From: Blastocladiella emersonii ATCC 22665
Lineage: Eukaryota; Blastocladiomycota; Blastocladiomycetes; Blastocladiales; Blastocladiaceae
Reading direction: 5' to 3'
Assembly: GCA_025594325.1 (NCBI GenBank)
Contig: JANHCV010000004.1
Span: 2,418,001 to 2,482,000 of the forward strand
DNA: 64,000 nucleotides
Part shown: piece by piece, positions 10,601 to 20,686 of the stretch
How positions within the stretch are numbered: position 1 is the first letter of the stretch
Layout: each line of letters opens with the position of its first letter
Made by a program: the position numbers and the translations under genes
Notes under the pieces: model-generated
Told to the model about the DNA's origin: nothing
Database searches by the model: none
Seen by the model: only the letters and a program-made list of their open reading frames with translations

Positions 10601-13600
10601 CATGCCCTCGACGTCCTTGCCCGACATCTGCACGATGGCGAGCTTGGAGAAGGTCTGTACGCCGCCGATCTGGACGCCACGCACGGCCACGTCCGGGATC
10701 TTGCCCGTCGCGGGCGCGCCGCCCATGACCATGGCGGCCACGGCCGAGGCGGCGGCTGCGACCTGGTCCTTGGCCGCATTGTCGTCAGCAAAGTTGATGG
10801 TCGCCGAGAGCGGGACGGCCGACTGCTTGGTGATCTTGCCCGCGGACGCGAACGAGGCGATGCGCGCGCCGCTGAGATCCACGCCCGCGCTGACGGGGAC
10901 CGCGACCTCGATGGCCGTCGCGTCGAAGAAACCAGCGGGGACCGCGAACACGGTGCGCAGATCGACGCGCGGCGCCGTGTCCGACACGACGACCGAGGTG
11001 TCTCGGATCGGGAGCTTGGCAAGACGCGCCGCCGCATCGCCACCGGCCGCGTTGCCACCGGCCATGGCGGCGAGCGACGCGACCGGGAGCGTGATGGCGG
11101 CCTGCTCGAAGGTGCGGATCCCGCCGACGCGGAGCCCCGTCGCCGAGACCGACGCCGAGGCAAAGTTGACGCCCGCGACGCGGTCCTGGACGCCGGTGCT
11201 CGAGTCGAAGGCGAGCACGACGGCGGGCTTGAGCGTGCCCGCGCCCTGCGCCGTGAAGGCCGGGACCGTGGTGCGGATCTGCATCACGTTGATATCGTTG
11301 AGCATGCCGTTGATTGCGATCGGCGGCACCTGCACCGCGACGGGGACCGGCAGCGGGAGCTGCGGGACGCCGACGGTCGCGTCGGCGAGGATCTCGGAGC
11401 GGTCGGCGGGCGCCGTCACCTTGACGTCCTTGAGCAGCGCCGCGATCGACGCCGCACCCTGACCGTCGCCGCTCGCGCGGGCCGCGCCGACCATGGCGAC
11501 GAGGTCCTGGCGCGACACGGAGAAGGGCGCGATCCGCGAGAACGTCTTGGCGCCCGCGACCTGCACGCTGCGGACCTCGATGCGGTCGGCCGACTTGTCG
11601 TCGCGCACGAACGCCGCAACACGAGCCTTGGCCTCCTGCGAGTCGGCGAACGTGGTGACGATCGAGACACGCGGCGCGGCCTGCGTCACGGGCGCGGCCG
11701 ACATGGCGACCTGCGCGAGCCGCGTGGTGCCGAGCATCGCGTCGACGCTGAACGGCACGTTCACCGAGAACGGGACCGCCGCAAATTGCTCGCCGAGCGC
11801 GACCGTCGCCTCGAGCACGGCCTCGGGGCGGGTCTCGGAAACCTTGAGGCTGACGTCGCGGACGGGCAGCGACGACGGCGGGGTACCGCCACCCTCGGCC
11901 CGCGGCGGAGCCGCAGGGGTGCGCTGGCGAGCGGCAGCGGCGAGCGACTGGACCGAGGGCAGGTCCATGTCGAAACGCACGGCCGAGAAGGTACGGATCC
12001 CGCCGACCGTGAGCCCAGACACCCCGACGGGGATCGGCTGCGCGGCCGTGATCTGCGCGAGCTTGGCCTGCGTCGCCTCGGACTCGTTGAGCTCAATGTC
12101 CACGCCGGGCGAGAACGCCGCGTCGGGAGCGATGGTACCAGGCGGCACGCGGATGCCGGCGACAGCCGCGCCGTTGGCCGACGCGTTGAGCGAGATGGCC
12201 GGGTACGACAGCGCGGCGAGGAGCGGGACCTTGGGCACCTGCACGGTCGCGTTGGCCGAGAGCACGGCTGCCCGCGGCGAAGAGACGGACGCCGACTTGA
12301 CCTGTGCGAGGAGCGCGGCCAGGCGTTCCGCCATCGGCGGGGCCGCGGCGTCGGCCTGCGCCGCCTGGTTCTGCAGCGTCTGCAGGACCTTGACGATGTC
12401 GGCGCGGGACACCTCGGCGAACGGGATCTGCGCGAACAGCGTCATCTCGCCGACCTTGAGCCCCGTGAGCACGAGCCGGTCGTTGGCGTTGGCGCCCGCG
12501 ACGAAGGAGGCGAGGCGATCCTGCGTCGCCTGCGAGTTGCTGAGCGTCGTGACGATGGCGAGCGGGACGGCCTCGGCCTTCTTAAGCGTCGAGTTGAACG
12601 TGACGGTCAGGAGCTCGGCGTCCGTGACACCGCCGCGGCGGACGAGCGCCGACACGGTGACGGGGATGTCGATGGCAAAGTCGCGCAGCAGCTCGGCCGG
12701 CGGGGTTGCTGTCAGGTCGACGCGCGCCTCGGGCTGCGCCGGCGCAACCGACAGCTTGACGTCGCGGACGAGCGTCTGCGCAAACTCGAGCATCTGGCCG
12801 GGCGACGGCGCCGCGGTGCTGGCCTCGGCGCGCGCGCGGTCGACGGCGGCGCGAATGGACTCGAGGTTGAACTCGATGGGGATCGGGATGACGAGGTCCT
12901 GATCGAAGGCGGCGCCGCCGAGCACGAGCTCGCGCACCGAGATGTCGAGCGCGCGCTCGCCCTTGAGCGCCGCCGCGAGCTGGGCCGCGGACTCGGGCAC
13001 CATGGACGGCGTGACCGTGACGTCGACGCCGACGGCGGGGCGGAGCGCAATGTTGCCGGCCTCGATCCGGAAGAGCGACGCCGAGCCCGAGAAGATAGAG
13101 AAGGCGACGCTGGTCTTGGACATGTCGAGGTCAAAGGGCAGCTTCGGGAGGTCGACCTGCGCCTTGGTGCCGATGGCGATCTTGGACCCGCGGCCGTCGA
13201 CCGTGACGCTGACGACCGACAGGAGCTTGGTCAGCGTGACCATGCCGTTGTCGCCGGCGCCGGGCATGGGCAGCTGGCTGAGCGGGATCGCGATGGTGAG
13301 CCCGTCGGTGAGCGCCTTGAACCACTCGGCGGGCGCGACGGCACCCTCGCGCGAGCGGCCGGCGAGATCGAACGGGCCGCGCACGACCACGTTGGGCAGG
13401 CGGCGCTCGGTGGCCGTTACGCGCGCAATGTTGATGAGGTCGGGCAGCTTGAGCGAGGTGCTGGCGCGGATCTCGGGCGCGAGCGACGACTTGCCGGGCT
13501 TCACGTCGAGCGCGCTGAGCGAGACCTGCGCGAGATCGAGCGTCTCGAGCTGCAGCGAGAAGGCAAAGCGCGCGATCAGGAGCTCGAATGGCGTCTGGTT

Positions 13601-14675
13601 GTCGAGGTCGATGCCTGTCGCAAGCGTAGGTGTCAGATCAGGTTGCCACGCACGAGCAGGCAGATCACGTACCCGGGCTGAGGATGAGGGTAGTGCCCTG
13701 AACGTTGAACCCGAACTTGGTGATGGCGAACTTGACCTTGTCGAGGAGCGACGGCTGCGGCGGCGCGTTGGGCGCCGGCGTCAGAGCTACGTCGTGGGTC
13801 GAGATCAGTCGTCCGATCACAACGGCGGAACTCGCGCGTCCGAACGACGTACCCTTCTGGATCGTCTTGAAGTTGAGCCCTTCTGCGGGCACTCGGATGT
13901 CGAGGTCGATCGACTTCATGGGCACGCCGAACACGGCGTACTGGAGCGTCGAGCGGACCGCGAACCGGCCGGTACCGGCCGTGAGGCCCTCGTCGGTGAC
14001 GAACTCGCGCACGAGCTGGCCGATGCGCTCGACGTCGAGGAAGCGGATCGTGTCGTCCAGGTTGAACTCGATGGGCGCGCCCGAGGACAGCTTGAGCTCG
14101 GGGATGCGGATGTCGATGGCGGGCTTCTCGCCGCCGTCGAGCGCGACGGCCCACGTCCCGGGCTCCACCCGCACCGAGACGGGTACGGGGAAGTCGGACG
14201 TGGTGATGGCGGCCTTGATCTGCACCGTGACGCCGGGCGCGGTGCCGACCGCGACGCGGAACGTGTCGACGTTGACCTTGACGCGGTCCGGGTCGGACTG
14301 CCGCGCCTCCTGCGCCTTCTTGAGCAAGTCGGGGTCCTCGAGCCGCGCCTTGACGAGCTTGGGGATGAGGACAAAGTAGGCGATCAACGCAAAGACGAGC
14401 GACAGGACAAAGAAGACTGCGCAGGCCGACAGGCAGATGCACCTGCGCGATCGCGTGAGCGGTTGCTGCACTGGGACCTGGCCGTTCTCGGCGGCGACGT
14501 CCGAGTTGCGGCGCTTCTTCTTCTTGCTACCGTCGGCTGCGGCCGTGAGCGAGTCGCGGCTGCCGTTCGAGTAGATGGATAGGTGGGAGTCCATGCCCTC
14601 GCTCGCGCTCTCGGCGCTGACGCGGGTCGGGCGGAGGGGCGAGCCGGGGAGGATGCGTGGTGTTGGCGTCGACAT
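7628..14675 (-). CDS. Giant single-pass membrane protein with about eleven LEA_2/DUF3712-like repeats
   Basis: Two exons (14675-13673 and 13614-7628; 56-base intron, GTACGTG...CGACAG) encode 2,329 residues. A basic Ser-rich cytosolic N-terminus (with KKKKRR) is followed by one transmembrane helix at about 80-105 (CLSACAVFFVLSLVFALIAY). Everything after it is a beta-rich, Ala/Val/Asp-rich ectodomain made of repeats of about 150-200 residues. A signature of the type 'GLRVGGIRTFE' or 'GVQIGGVQTFSK' appears eleven times, in two alternating subtypes, separated by 'D.RTVF..P' and 'IPVANVRTTVP'-type strands. This matches fungal DUF3712/LEA_2 proteins. Yeast Tag1 and Vac7 and animal TMEM106B have LEA_2 domains, proposed in the literature to bind lipids. 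Topology suggests a lumenal or extracellular rod, probably vacuolar; function is inference. Confidence 0.85.
13615..13672 (-). other. Intron of the giant LEA_2-like gene
   Basis: GTACGTGATC...TTGCGACAG joins 'LILSPG' to 'IDLDNQTPFELL' through a split Gly codon. It removes an in-frame stop and fuses the membrane-anchor exon to the long repeat exon. Confidence 0.85.
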
Positions 14676-15433
14676 GTTGTTGATGGTGGTGGTGCGATGA
14701 CGCTCGGGTTGGGAGGACGAGGGGGTATGTGGCACGAAGAGCGGGCAGAATCGTTGACGGCCTGCGTAACGATAATGCGGTGAGGATGGGGCAGTGCGAC
14801 CAGCGCGGATGCCGTCTACGAGTTGATTGCGGGGTGTGCCGTCGAGACCGAGTCCTGCGTTGTTGGGAGCGAAAAGGGATGCCAGGCAGGGATCGAGGGG
14901 AGCCCCGACCCTTCGTATACACCGAGGGGCCGCAGCCCAAGGTTGCGTCAGAGAGCCATATGGCGGCCGTGGCTGTTCAAGGAGATCGTAGTCAAGCCCC
15001 GGGGATGGCGAGGGCTGTGGCTGAGCTGGGCCACATTTGTTCCGCGGTCTTTGACGTCACGCCAAACCTAGCGATGTGTAAACGACGCGAACCTGCTAGA
15101 TCCTGCGCCGAGGGGAGGAATGTTGCGCGTGGCGCCGTTAGTGGTCAACTTCGGGTAGTCGTCGTGATGGGGGCTGTGATCCGCGACGCGACGCGACGCG
15201 CCGTGATGAAACCGCTGATCTGACTTTCACCGTCGCGACGAGCGATTCGCCTTCTCAACCTCGCCACATATATCATATCTTAGTCTGTCGGCGCCGAGTC
15301 GCCTGCGCTCGGAGTATACTAGGCAGCGGCACCTGATCCACGCTCCCCGCAATGGCGCAGCCACGCACGTCATCGCAAGCAAGGCCAGGGACGTTCGATG
15401 AGCATCGCGTGTATCATGGAAGCGCGTGGCGCG
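14676..15433. other. Intergenic region between giant gene and EXO70
   Basis: About 760 bases with no supported gene: promoter of the leftward giant gene and 3' flank of EXO70. AT-rich spots such as 'catatatcatatctta' near 15265 could hold core-promoter or 3'-end signals. Confidence 0.5.
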
Positions 15434-17925
15434 CTAAGCGTTCATGAACAGGCCGTCGAGCATGCGCTCGACCTGGGTGACGTCAAACTTGATGTACTTT
15501 TCCTTGTGCTTGCTGAAGTCGGACGTCTGGTACCTGCGCGCGCGTGAGGAACAGTCAGTGAACGTCGTTCCGCGAGGAGAGAGTGAGGATGGCGAGCACG
15601 TACTTGTTGACGAACCGCTCGTACATGGGCACGACAAAATTCTTCGCGTCCTTGATCAGCACCGCGCGGAGCTCGGGGTCGGGGACGGCGCAGACGCGGA
15701 GGCTCTTGACGATGTCCTCAATCGAGGTGTTGAACTTGGAGAACTTGTCCTTGACACCCGTGCGCTCGGACGACGACATGTCGCGTCGGATCGCGCCGCC
15801 CTGGATCACGGTCACGTCCATGAGCTGCTCGAGCAGCGGCTTGAACTGGTCCTGCAGCGCGTCGCGGTGCCGCTTGACGGTGCGCTCGTACTTGGACACG
15901 GCGTCGGCGCCGAGCAGCGCGGCGAGCTTCTCGGAGCGGACGCCCTTGAGGATGTAGTGGCTGTTGTTGACCTGGAAGATGATGGACAGCGCCGGCTTCT
16001 TGTACAGCTTGGCCTTGGCGTCCAGGCTCGACTCGAGGAGACCGAGGACCATGGCTAGCGATTACGAACGCGTCAGCGAGGTGGGTGGGAGCTGGTGACG
16101 AGCAGGAAAGCGTACTGAAGTACTTGCGCGTGAGCACGCCCGAAGACTTGACGTACTTGATGTTCCCGACCTTGATGTTGGTCGAGCCCCAGTCGGGCTC
16201 GCCGATTGAGAGCAGGATCGACTCGGTCGAGTCGGGGTACTCGAGCAGCTTCTTCATGAGCGAGATGGCCTACACGCGACGGAGCTGGTGAGGGGCAGGA
16301 TCCGGATGAAGATGGAAACGTCAGGGCGTACATTGCTTGTCACCTCGTGGACCGTGCCGTCCGGCGGAAGCTGGCCCTTGCCCGATTGCTACGCGAGTTG
16401 AAGAGTCAGCAGCTGGCCCGCTCCGAAACGGCGGCCGGGGTTGCGTACCTTGACCTCGTCCAAAAAGTCGGGCACGATGCGCAGCGCAGCCTTGGTCCAC
16501 GAGTCGAACAGGGCCTCGATGGCACCGCCCTTCTCGACTAGCATCTACAAGCGTAGTCGCAGTGTGAGAAACCACTCGACCATCGCGCAACCCAGCGACA
16601 CGTACATCGAACACGGCCCCGAGCTCGTCACGCTTCGCGCTCCAAAACTCGAGCACGTCGAACAGGACAAACACGTGGCTCGTGTCGGACCGGCCGTTGG
16701 ACCGTGTCATCTGCGCGAGCAGGGACTCGCCGGCCGCGAGGAACGCCGAGACGGCGGGCCCGGCAGCGGCGTCGAGGACTTCGGACCGCTTGCGCGGGTG
16801 GAAGAACATGGCCTCGACGAGGGCGCGCTCCACTCCCAGGAACCGCGCGAGCCATTGCGTGCGCTGGACGAAGATGGCGGACGCCTTGGTCTCGATGCGC
16901 GACCGCGACTCGCCGCTCGCGGACGCCGGCGGCGCGAGCGACCGCTGCATGTACGACCCGCGGACCGCCGTGTACACGTGCGCGTAGTCGGCCATGTCGC
17001 TGTTCGGGTCCGCGGCGGCGGCGGCAGGTGTGGCGGGCGCGGCGCCCGACGCGGCCGTGTTTGCGAGCCAGGTCGCGAGCTCGCTGATCCGCTTGACGTC
17101 CGCGGGCGGTGGCGTCGGCGCCTCGGTGCGGCCGGACCGGATGAGCTCCATGAAGTCGAGCGGCGAGCTGATGGCGATGAGCCACTTCTTGAACAGGTTG
17201 ACGAGCTGCATGATGCCCGCGTTTTGTTGTTGGCGCTATGGGGACGGGCATGAGCGTAGTGCGGGCGAGGAGACCGTGCGGTTGCAAGCGTACCAGCTTG
17301 TAGATAGCCTTTTCGCCGCTGGCGAAGCGCGACTCGGTGAGGAACTTGAGTGCGTTGGTGATGCGGTCGAGCGACTCGAGGTACGGCAGGAGGTTGGACT
17401 CGTCGGGGCTACACCGTAGAGGACCACGTCAGCCGGCGGCAGCTTTGTAGAGGTCAGGCAACGCACTCCTTGGCAATGGTTTCGCGCTCTTGCTCGGCGA
17501 GGTCGTAGTACTGGATCACGCGGTTCGCCGCCGAGAGCGTCTGGTCAATGTCTATACGGGCGTCAGCTCGCGGACACGGAAACGAGCGCGCGAGGCAGCG
17601 TACTCTCATAGTACTGGTTCAACCGTTGTGTCGAGCGGTGGATTGGGAGCATCGACTTTTCAAAGCTCTTGAGCCGGTCGTCGAACGACGTGAGCATGTC
17701 GATCTACCGGCGCGCACCGCCACTCGTCAGCACACAGCCTCGGGCGACTCATGCCAAACGGTGCAGCACCATCTGGGTCGAGATCTGGAGCGACCGGGCG
17801 AGCGTGTCCTCGAGCACCTCGACGTCGGCCATGTCCTCCATGAGCTTGCGCTCGTTCTCGCGGCGGCGCTCCATGGCAGCCTCGTTGCGCCCGCGCGGTG
17901 GCGCGACGGGGGCGACAGTGGACAT
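15434..17925 (-). CDS. EXO70: Exocyst complex subunit Exo70 (10 exons)
   Basis: Ten exons (17925-17770, 17703-17604, 17551-17467, 17408-17294, 17235-16606, 16544-16449, 16388-16332, 16269-16116, 16054-15604, 15533-15434) join to 647 residues, the normal Exo70 length. The N-terminal coiled coil (MERRRENERKLMEDMADVEV) runs into 'MIDMLTSFDDRLKSFEKSM' and 'YYENIDQTL'. The helical-rod C-terminus ends with 'FVNKYQTSDFSKHKEKYIKF' and 'VERMLDGLF', the conserved Exo70 tail that binds PI(4,5)P2 and Rho GTPases. Exo70 tethers secretory vesicles at the plasma membrane with the other exocyst subunits. A Sec2-like Rab GEF acting upstream of the exocyst is encoded about 6 kb away. Donors are mostly GTACG; the first is GTGCTG. 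Confidence 0.93.
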
Positions 17926-18050
17926 TTGGGTGCAGCAAGTTGTATTGTGCCCCGAGGGCTGTATTACATGGGAATGCGTTGAGTGGCTGGGAGAAGAGAA
18001 TCGGAGCGCGCGACACGCGACATGAGCGGCGCGTCGCCACCCGGACCGCT

Positions 18051-19442
18051 CTACTCACGCACAATCACATCGTTGCCGCTCGCCGTGGACTCCCAGTCGA
18101 CCCGCTTGGCGATCTGGATGCCCTTCCACCGCGGCGCCCAGCCGGCCTTGGCGCCCCGGGCGACGATCTCGCCGTCGTCAAACACGGCCACCTCAACGCG
18201 CTGCTGCTCACCACCGTCATCCTTGGCGCCGACCACATCATTCACAAACCGCGCAATCCGCTCAACCGCGCGCGCCGCGTCGCGCGTCCTGGCCTCGAGG
18301 AACGGGAACACGTGGACGCGGTACCGGTGGATGTCGTGCACCACAGCCCTCGGTCGGCCAGGGATCCGGGTGAGCAGCGCGGCGTACAGGACGTTCGAGT
18401 CGGCGAGCATCTCGGCCATCCCGGTCGAGATGTAGACGGGCGGAAGCTGGCGGTCGCTGCTCCCCACATCGACGATCGGGGACGCGAGGTGCTCGGTGCG
18501 CGCGATCGCGACACGGTCAGCGTTAGTGCGGTGTAGGCCGAGGTAGACGGCGGGCGCGTTGAAGCACACTTCGCCCGCAGCCGCGCGCGAAAAGTCGCCG
18601 AGAATGTCGAGGTGCGCATTTTCGGTCTCGCTCGGCGACAGGCGCGAGTGGTCGAGGTCGAGCAGCGGCGACACGAGCGCGACGCCGCCGGGCATCGCGA
18701 GGCCGTGGTCGCGGAGGAACAGCGTTGCGGTCATGGCGAGCGCGCCGCCCGCGCTGTCGCCCGCAATCACAATCGCGTGCGGCGCGATCCCCTCGACGCG
18801 CGTCAGGTACAGGAACGCGGCGACCGCGTCGTGCAGCGCCGCGGGGAACACGTGCTCGGGCGCGAGGCGGTACTCGAGCGAGAAGACAGGGCGGCCGGTC
18901 ACGGCGACGAGCCGCGCGACGTTTCCGCGCGCACGCGCCACGCTGCCGAGCGCGTACGCGCCGCCGTGGATCCACAGGATGACGCGGTCGGACGACGCGG
19001 GCGACGGCGCGGGGCCTGAAGAGGCCGGGTGCATCCACTCGCCAGCGAGCTCCCACGCGAGCGGGGACGACGGCGGGGCGTACTTGGCCTGGAGCGGCGA
19101 CTCGAGGTGGACGACAGGCAGCCCGTCGGTGGACTCGGCGGAGAGTGACGAGGTGAGGTCGACGATCCAGCGCTTGGTGGCGACCGTGACATCGGGCAGG
19201 TCGGCGGGGTCGACGCGGTACGACTCGAGGCCGCGGGCGTGCTGGGCCGTGAGGCCGCGGGTCAGGTAGGTGGCACGGATGAAGCGGATCATAATCTCGG
19301 TCGCGCGGGTGCGGTGCGGAACACTGGGACAGAGCAGCGTGCTGAGCAGCCAGGCGAGGGCGAGGCGGGCGCGGCGGCGGAAGCGCATGCCGAGCGGCAG
19401 CGGCGCGGTGGGAGACGATGCAAGCGGGGCGACTTCGAGCAT
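18051..19442 (-). CDS. Alpha/beta hydrolase of the HSL (hydrolase_3) type
   Basis: Intronless, 463 residues from ATG 19442. The oxyanion-hole motif HGGAYALGS and the nucleophile elbow GDSAGGAL are those of hormone-sensitive-lipase-like esterases. Downstream, 'PPVYISTGMAEMLADSN' and 'DIHRYRVHVFPF' supply the candidate Asp and the catalytic His. The N-terminal hydrophobic stretch (ALAWLLSTLLCP) may be a membrane anchor. A tail of about 60 residues after the catalytic domain (from FVNDVVGAKDDGG onward, including VFDDGEIV) is unusual. It likely hydrolyses short acyl or steryl esters; the substrate is unknown. EXO70 begins 126 bases downstream on the same strand. Confidence 0.9.
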   Translation of the reverse strand: MLEVAPLASSPTAPLPLGMRFRRRARLALAWLLSTLLCPSVPHRTRATEIMIRFIRATYLTRGLTAQHARGLESYRVDPADLPDVTVATKRWIVDLTSSLSAESTDGLPVVHLESPLQAKYAPPSSPLAWELAGEWMHPASSGPAPSPASSDRVILWIHGGAYALGSVARARGNVARLVAVTGRPVFSLEYRLAPEHVFPAALHDAVAAFLYLTRVEGIAPHAIVIAGDSAGGALAMTATLFLRDHGLAMPGGVALVSPLLDLDHSRLSPSETENAHLDILGDFSRAAAGEVCFNAPAVYLGLHRTNADRVAIARTEHLASPIVDVGSSDRQLPPVYISTGMAEMLADSNVLYAALLTRIPGRPRAVVHDIHRYRVHVFPFLEARTRDAARAVERIARFVNDVVGAKDDGGEQQRVEVAVFDDGEIVARGAKAGWAPRWKGIQIAKRVDWESTASGNDVIVRE

Positions 19443-19677
19443 GGTTAGCGCAGCGGTTAGTGGAGAAGAAGAGAAGGTGGCGAGGTCGGCGGGTCGACTT
19501 GTAGGAAGGCGAGCCACAGGGCGGCGGGTGCGGAATCGAGGGTGGCTCAGCGGGCGGTTCCGCACAGGGCGTTCCGGGTACCCGTGCGCGAGGCGCTGCG
19601 ACGCGACGTGATGCGAAGACAGATGGGCGAGGCATTTATGTACAGTGACGGGAATCTATGGGTGGTGCGATGGACAG

Positions 19678-20194
19678 CTAGTAGTTGAAGACGCCAAAGG
19701 CGACGGCAACACAAAAGAGCGAGTCCTGCACACAGGAAGGGTGGTCAGACACGTTGACGAGAAGAAAAGAGAGAGTACGCACGTTGGTGAAGGTATCCTG
19801 GGCGAGATTGTCCGTGTCGGGGTCCCAGAAGCAGCGGCAGTTCATGCGAGCGCCCTCGCCGTGCATCTCGCCAATGACGACCTGGACCATGTACTTGTAG
19901 CGGTCGAGGGCGAGGTTCTTGAGGCGGGCGCGGATCGTGTCGGCAATGTCGCGGGTCCAGGCCGAGCACTCGTCGGCCGAGTAGGCCTTGCCGGACAGCT
20001 GCTCGACGAGGACCTGGCGGATGATGGCCTGGACGACGGACGGCTTGAACCTGGTGGGGCTGTGAGTGGCGGTGGTGGCGCGAGATGCGAGAGGGGCGGA
20101 CGCACTTGTCCTTGTAGTTGGGGCGGATGAGGATGGCGTCCTCCTCGCGGTGGTGCGAGGACGCAACGGACGCGGCGCCGTCGAGAGCGTTCAT
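19678..20194 (-). CDS. Dynein light chain Tctex-type, DYNLT2B/TCTEX1D2-like (3 exons)
   Basis: Exons 20194-20106, 20050-19783 and 19725-19678 give 134 residues. Motifs follow the DYNLT2B family closely: 'IRPNYKDKFKPSVVQ', 'LALDRYKYMVQVVIGE', 'GARMNCRCFWDPDTDN' and the end 'NDSLFCVAVAFGVFNY'. In other organisms this light chain belongs to the IFT (retrograde) dynein-2 complex of cilia and flagella, which supports a flagellated, zoospore-forming fungus. Intron donors are GTGCGT in both cases. Its start codon lies in a 490-base region shared with the divergent mucin-like membrane protein gene. Confidence 0.92.
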
Positions 20195-20686
20195 GGTTGT
20201 CGGTGCGTTGCAGCGAGTGCGAGGGCGTCGTCGTCGATCGGAGAGGGAGGGGAGGGGAGGGCGAGGAGGTCAAACGGGCGCGCGAGGGACGGGTTCGCGC
20301 AGAGAAAAAGTGTGGCGCAGGGGCTCGACGCGCGCGGCCGTGAGCGCACGTGCGCCACCCCCTTCCCGAAGCGGCAGGGACCGACGCGCCTCGCGTCCGC
20401 ACCGTCGCTGCTGCCGACCTCGGTCCCGCTGCGGTGGGCGTGGGCGTGCGTGGCTCGGCTCCGTGCAACGGCGTTCTGCGGAGAAGCTGGCGGCTGCGCG
20501 TGCGGGATCGCGGCTCTCCATCGCGCTCCTCCTCCTCCTCGCGCACGACCCGACCGCGCCGCCGCAGATCGCGCCCGCGCACACGCTCTCCGGGCGCAAC
20601 CTAACCTTGTCAGCGACCATCGCCGCCATCCTCGACGGGATAGGCAAGCGGGAGACTGAGAGCGGAGAGCGCAAACAACAAGAAGG
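20195..20686. other. Divergent promoter region with coding-like stretch
   Basis: This separates the DYNLT2B-like gene and the mucin-like gene. From about 20510 to 20650 one plus-strand frame has very high GC at third positions and reads like a signal peptide (RLSIALLLLLAHD) followed by an ordinary peptide, ending at TGA 20688-20690. It may be a missed 5' exon. Confidence 0.35.

Noticed and set aside
8637-11462. A 941-codon plus-strand open frame opposite the giant LEA_2-like gene
   Set aside because: Ser/Ala/Thr-rich mirror of the repetitive Ala/Val/Asp coding strand; the repeats explain its length. No ordered motif of its own.
14729-15223. Possible plus-strand gene between the giant gene and EXO70
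   Set aside because: Low third-position GC bias and no recognisable domain; reads as promoter/flank.
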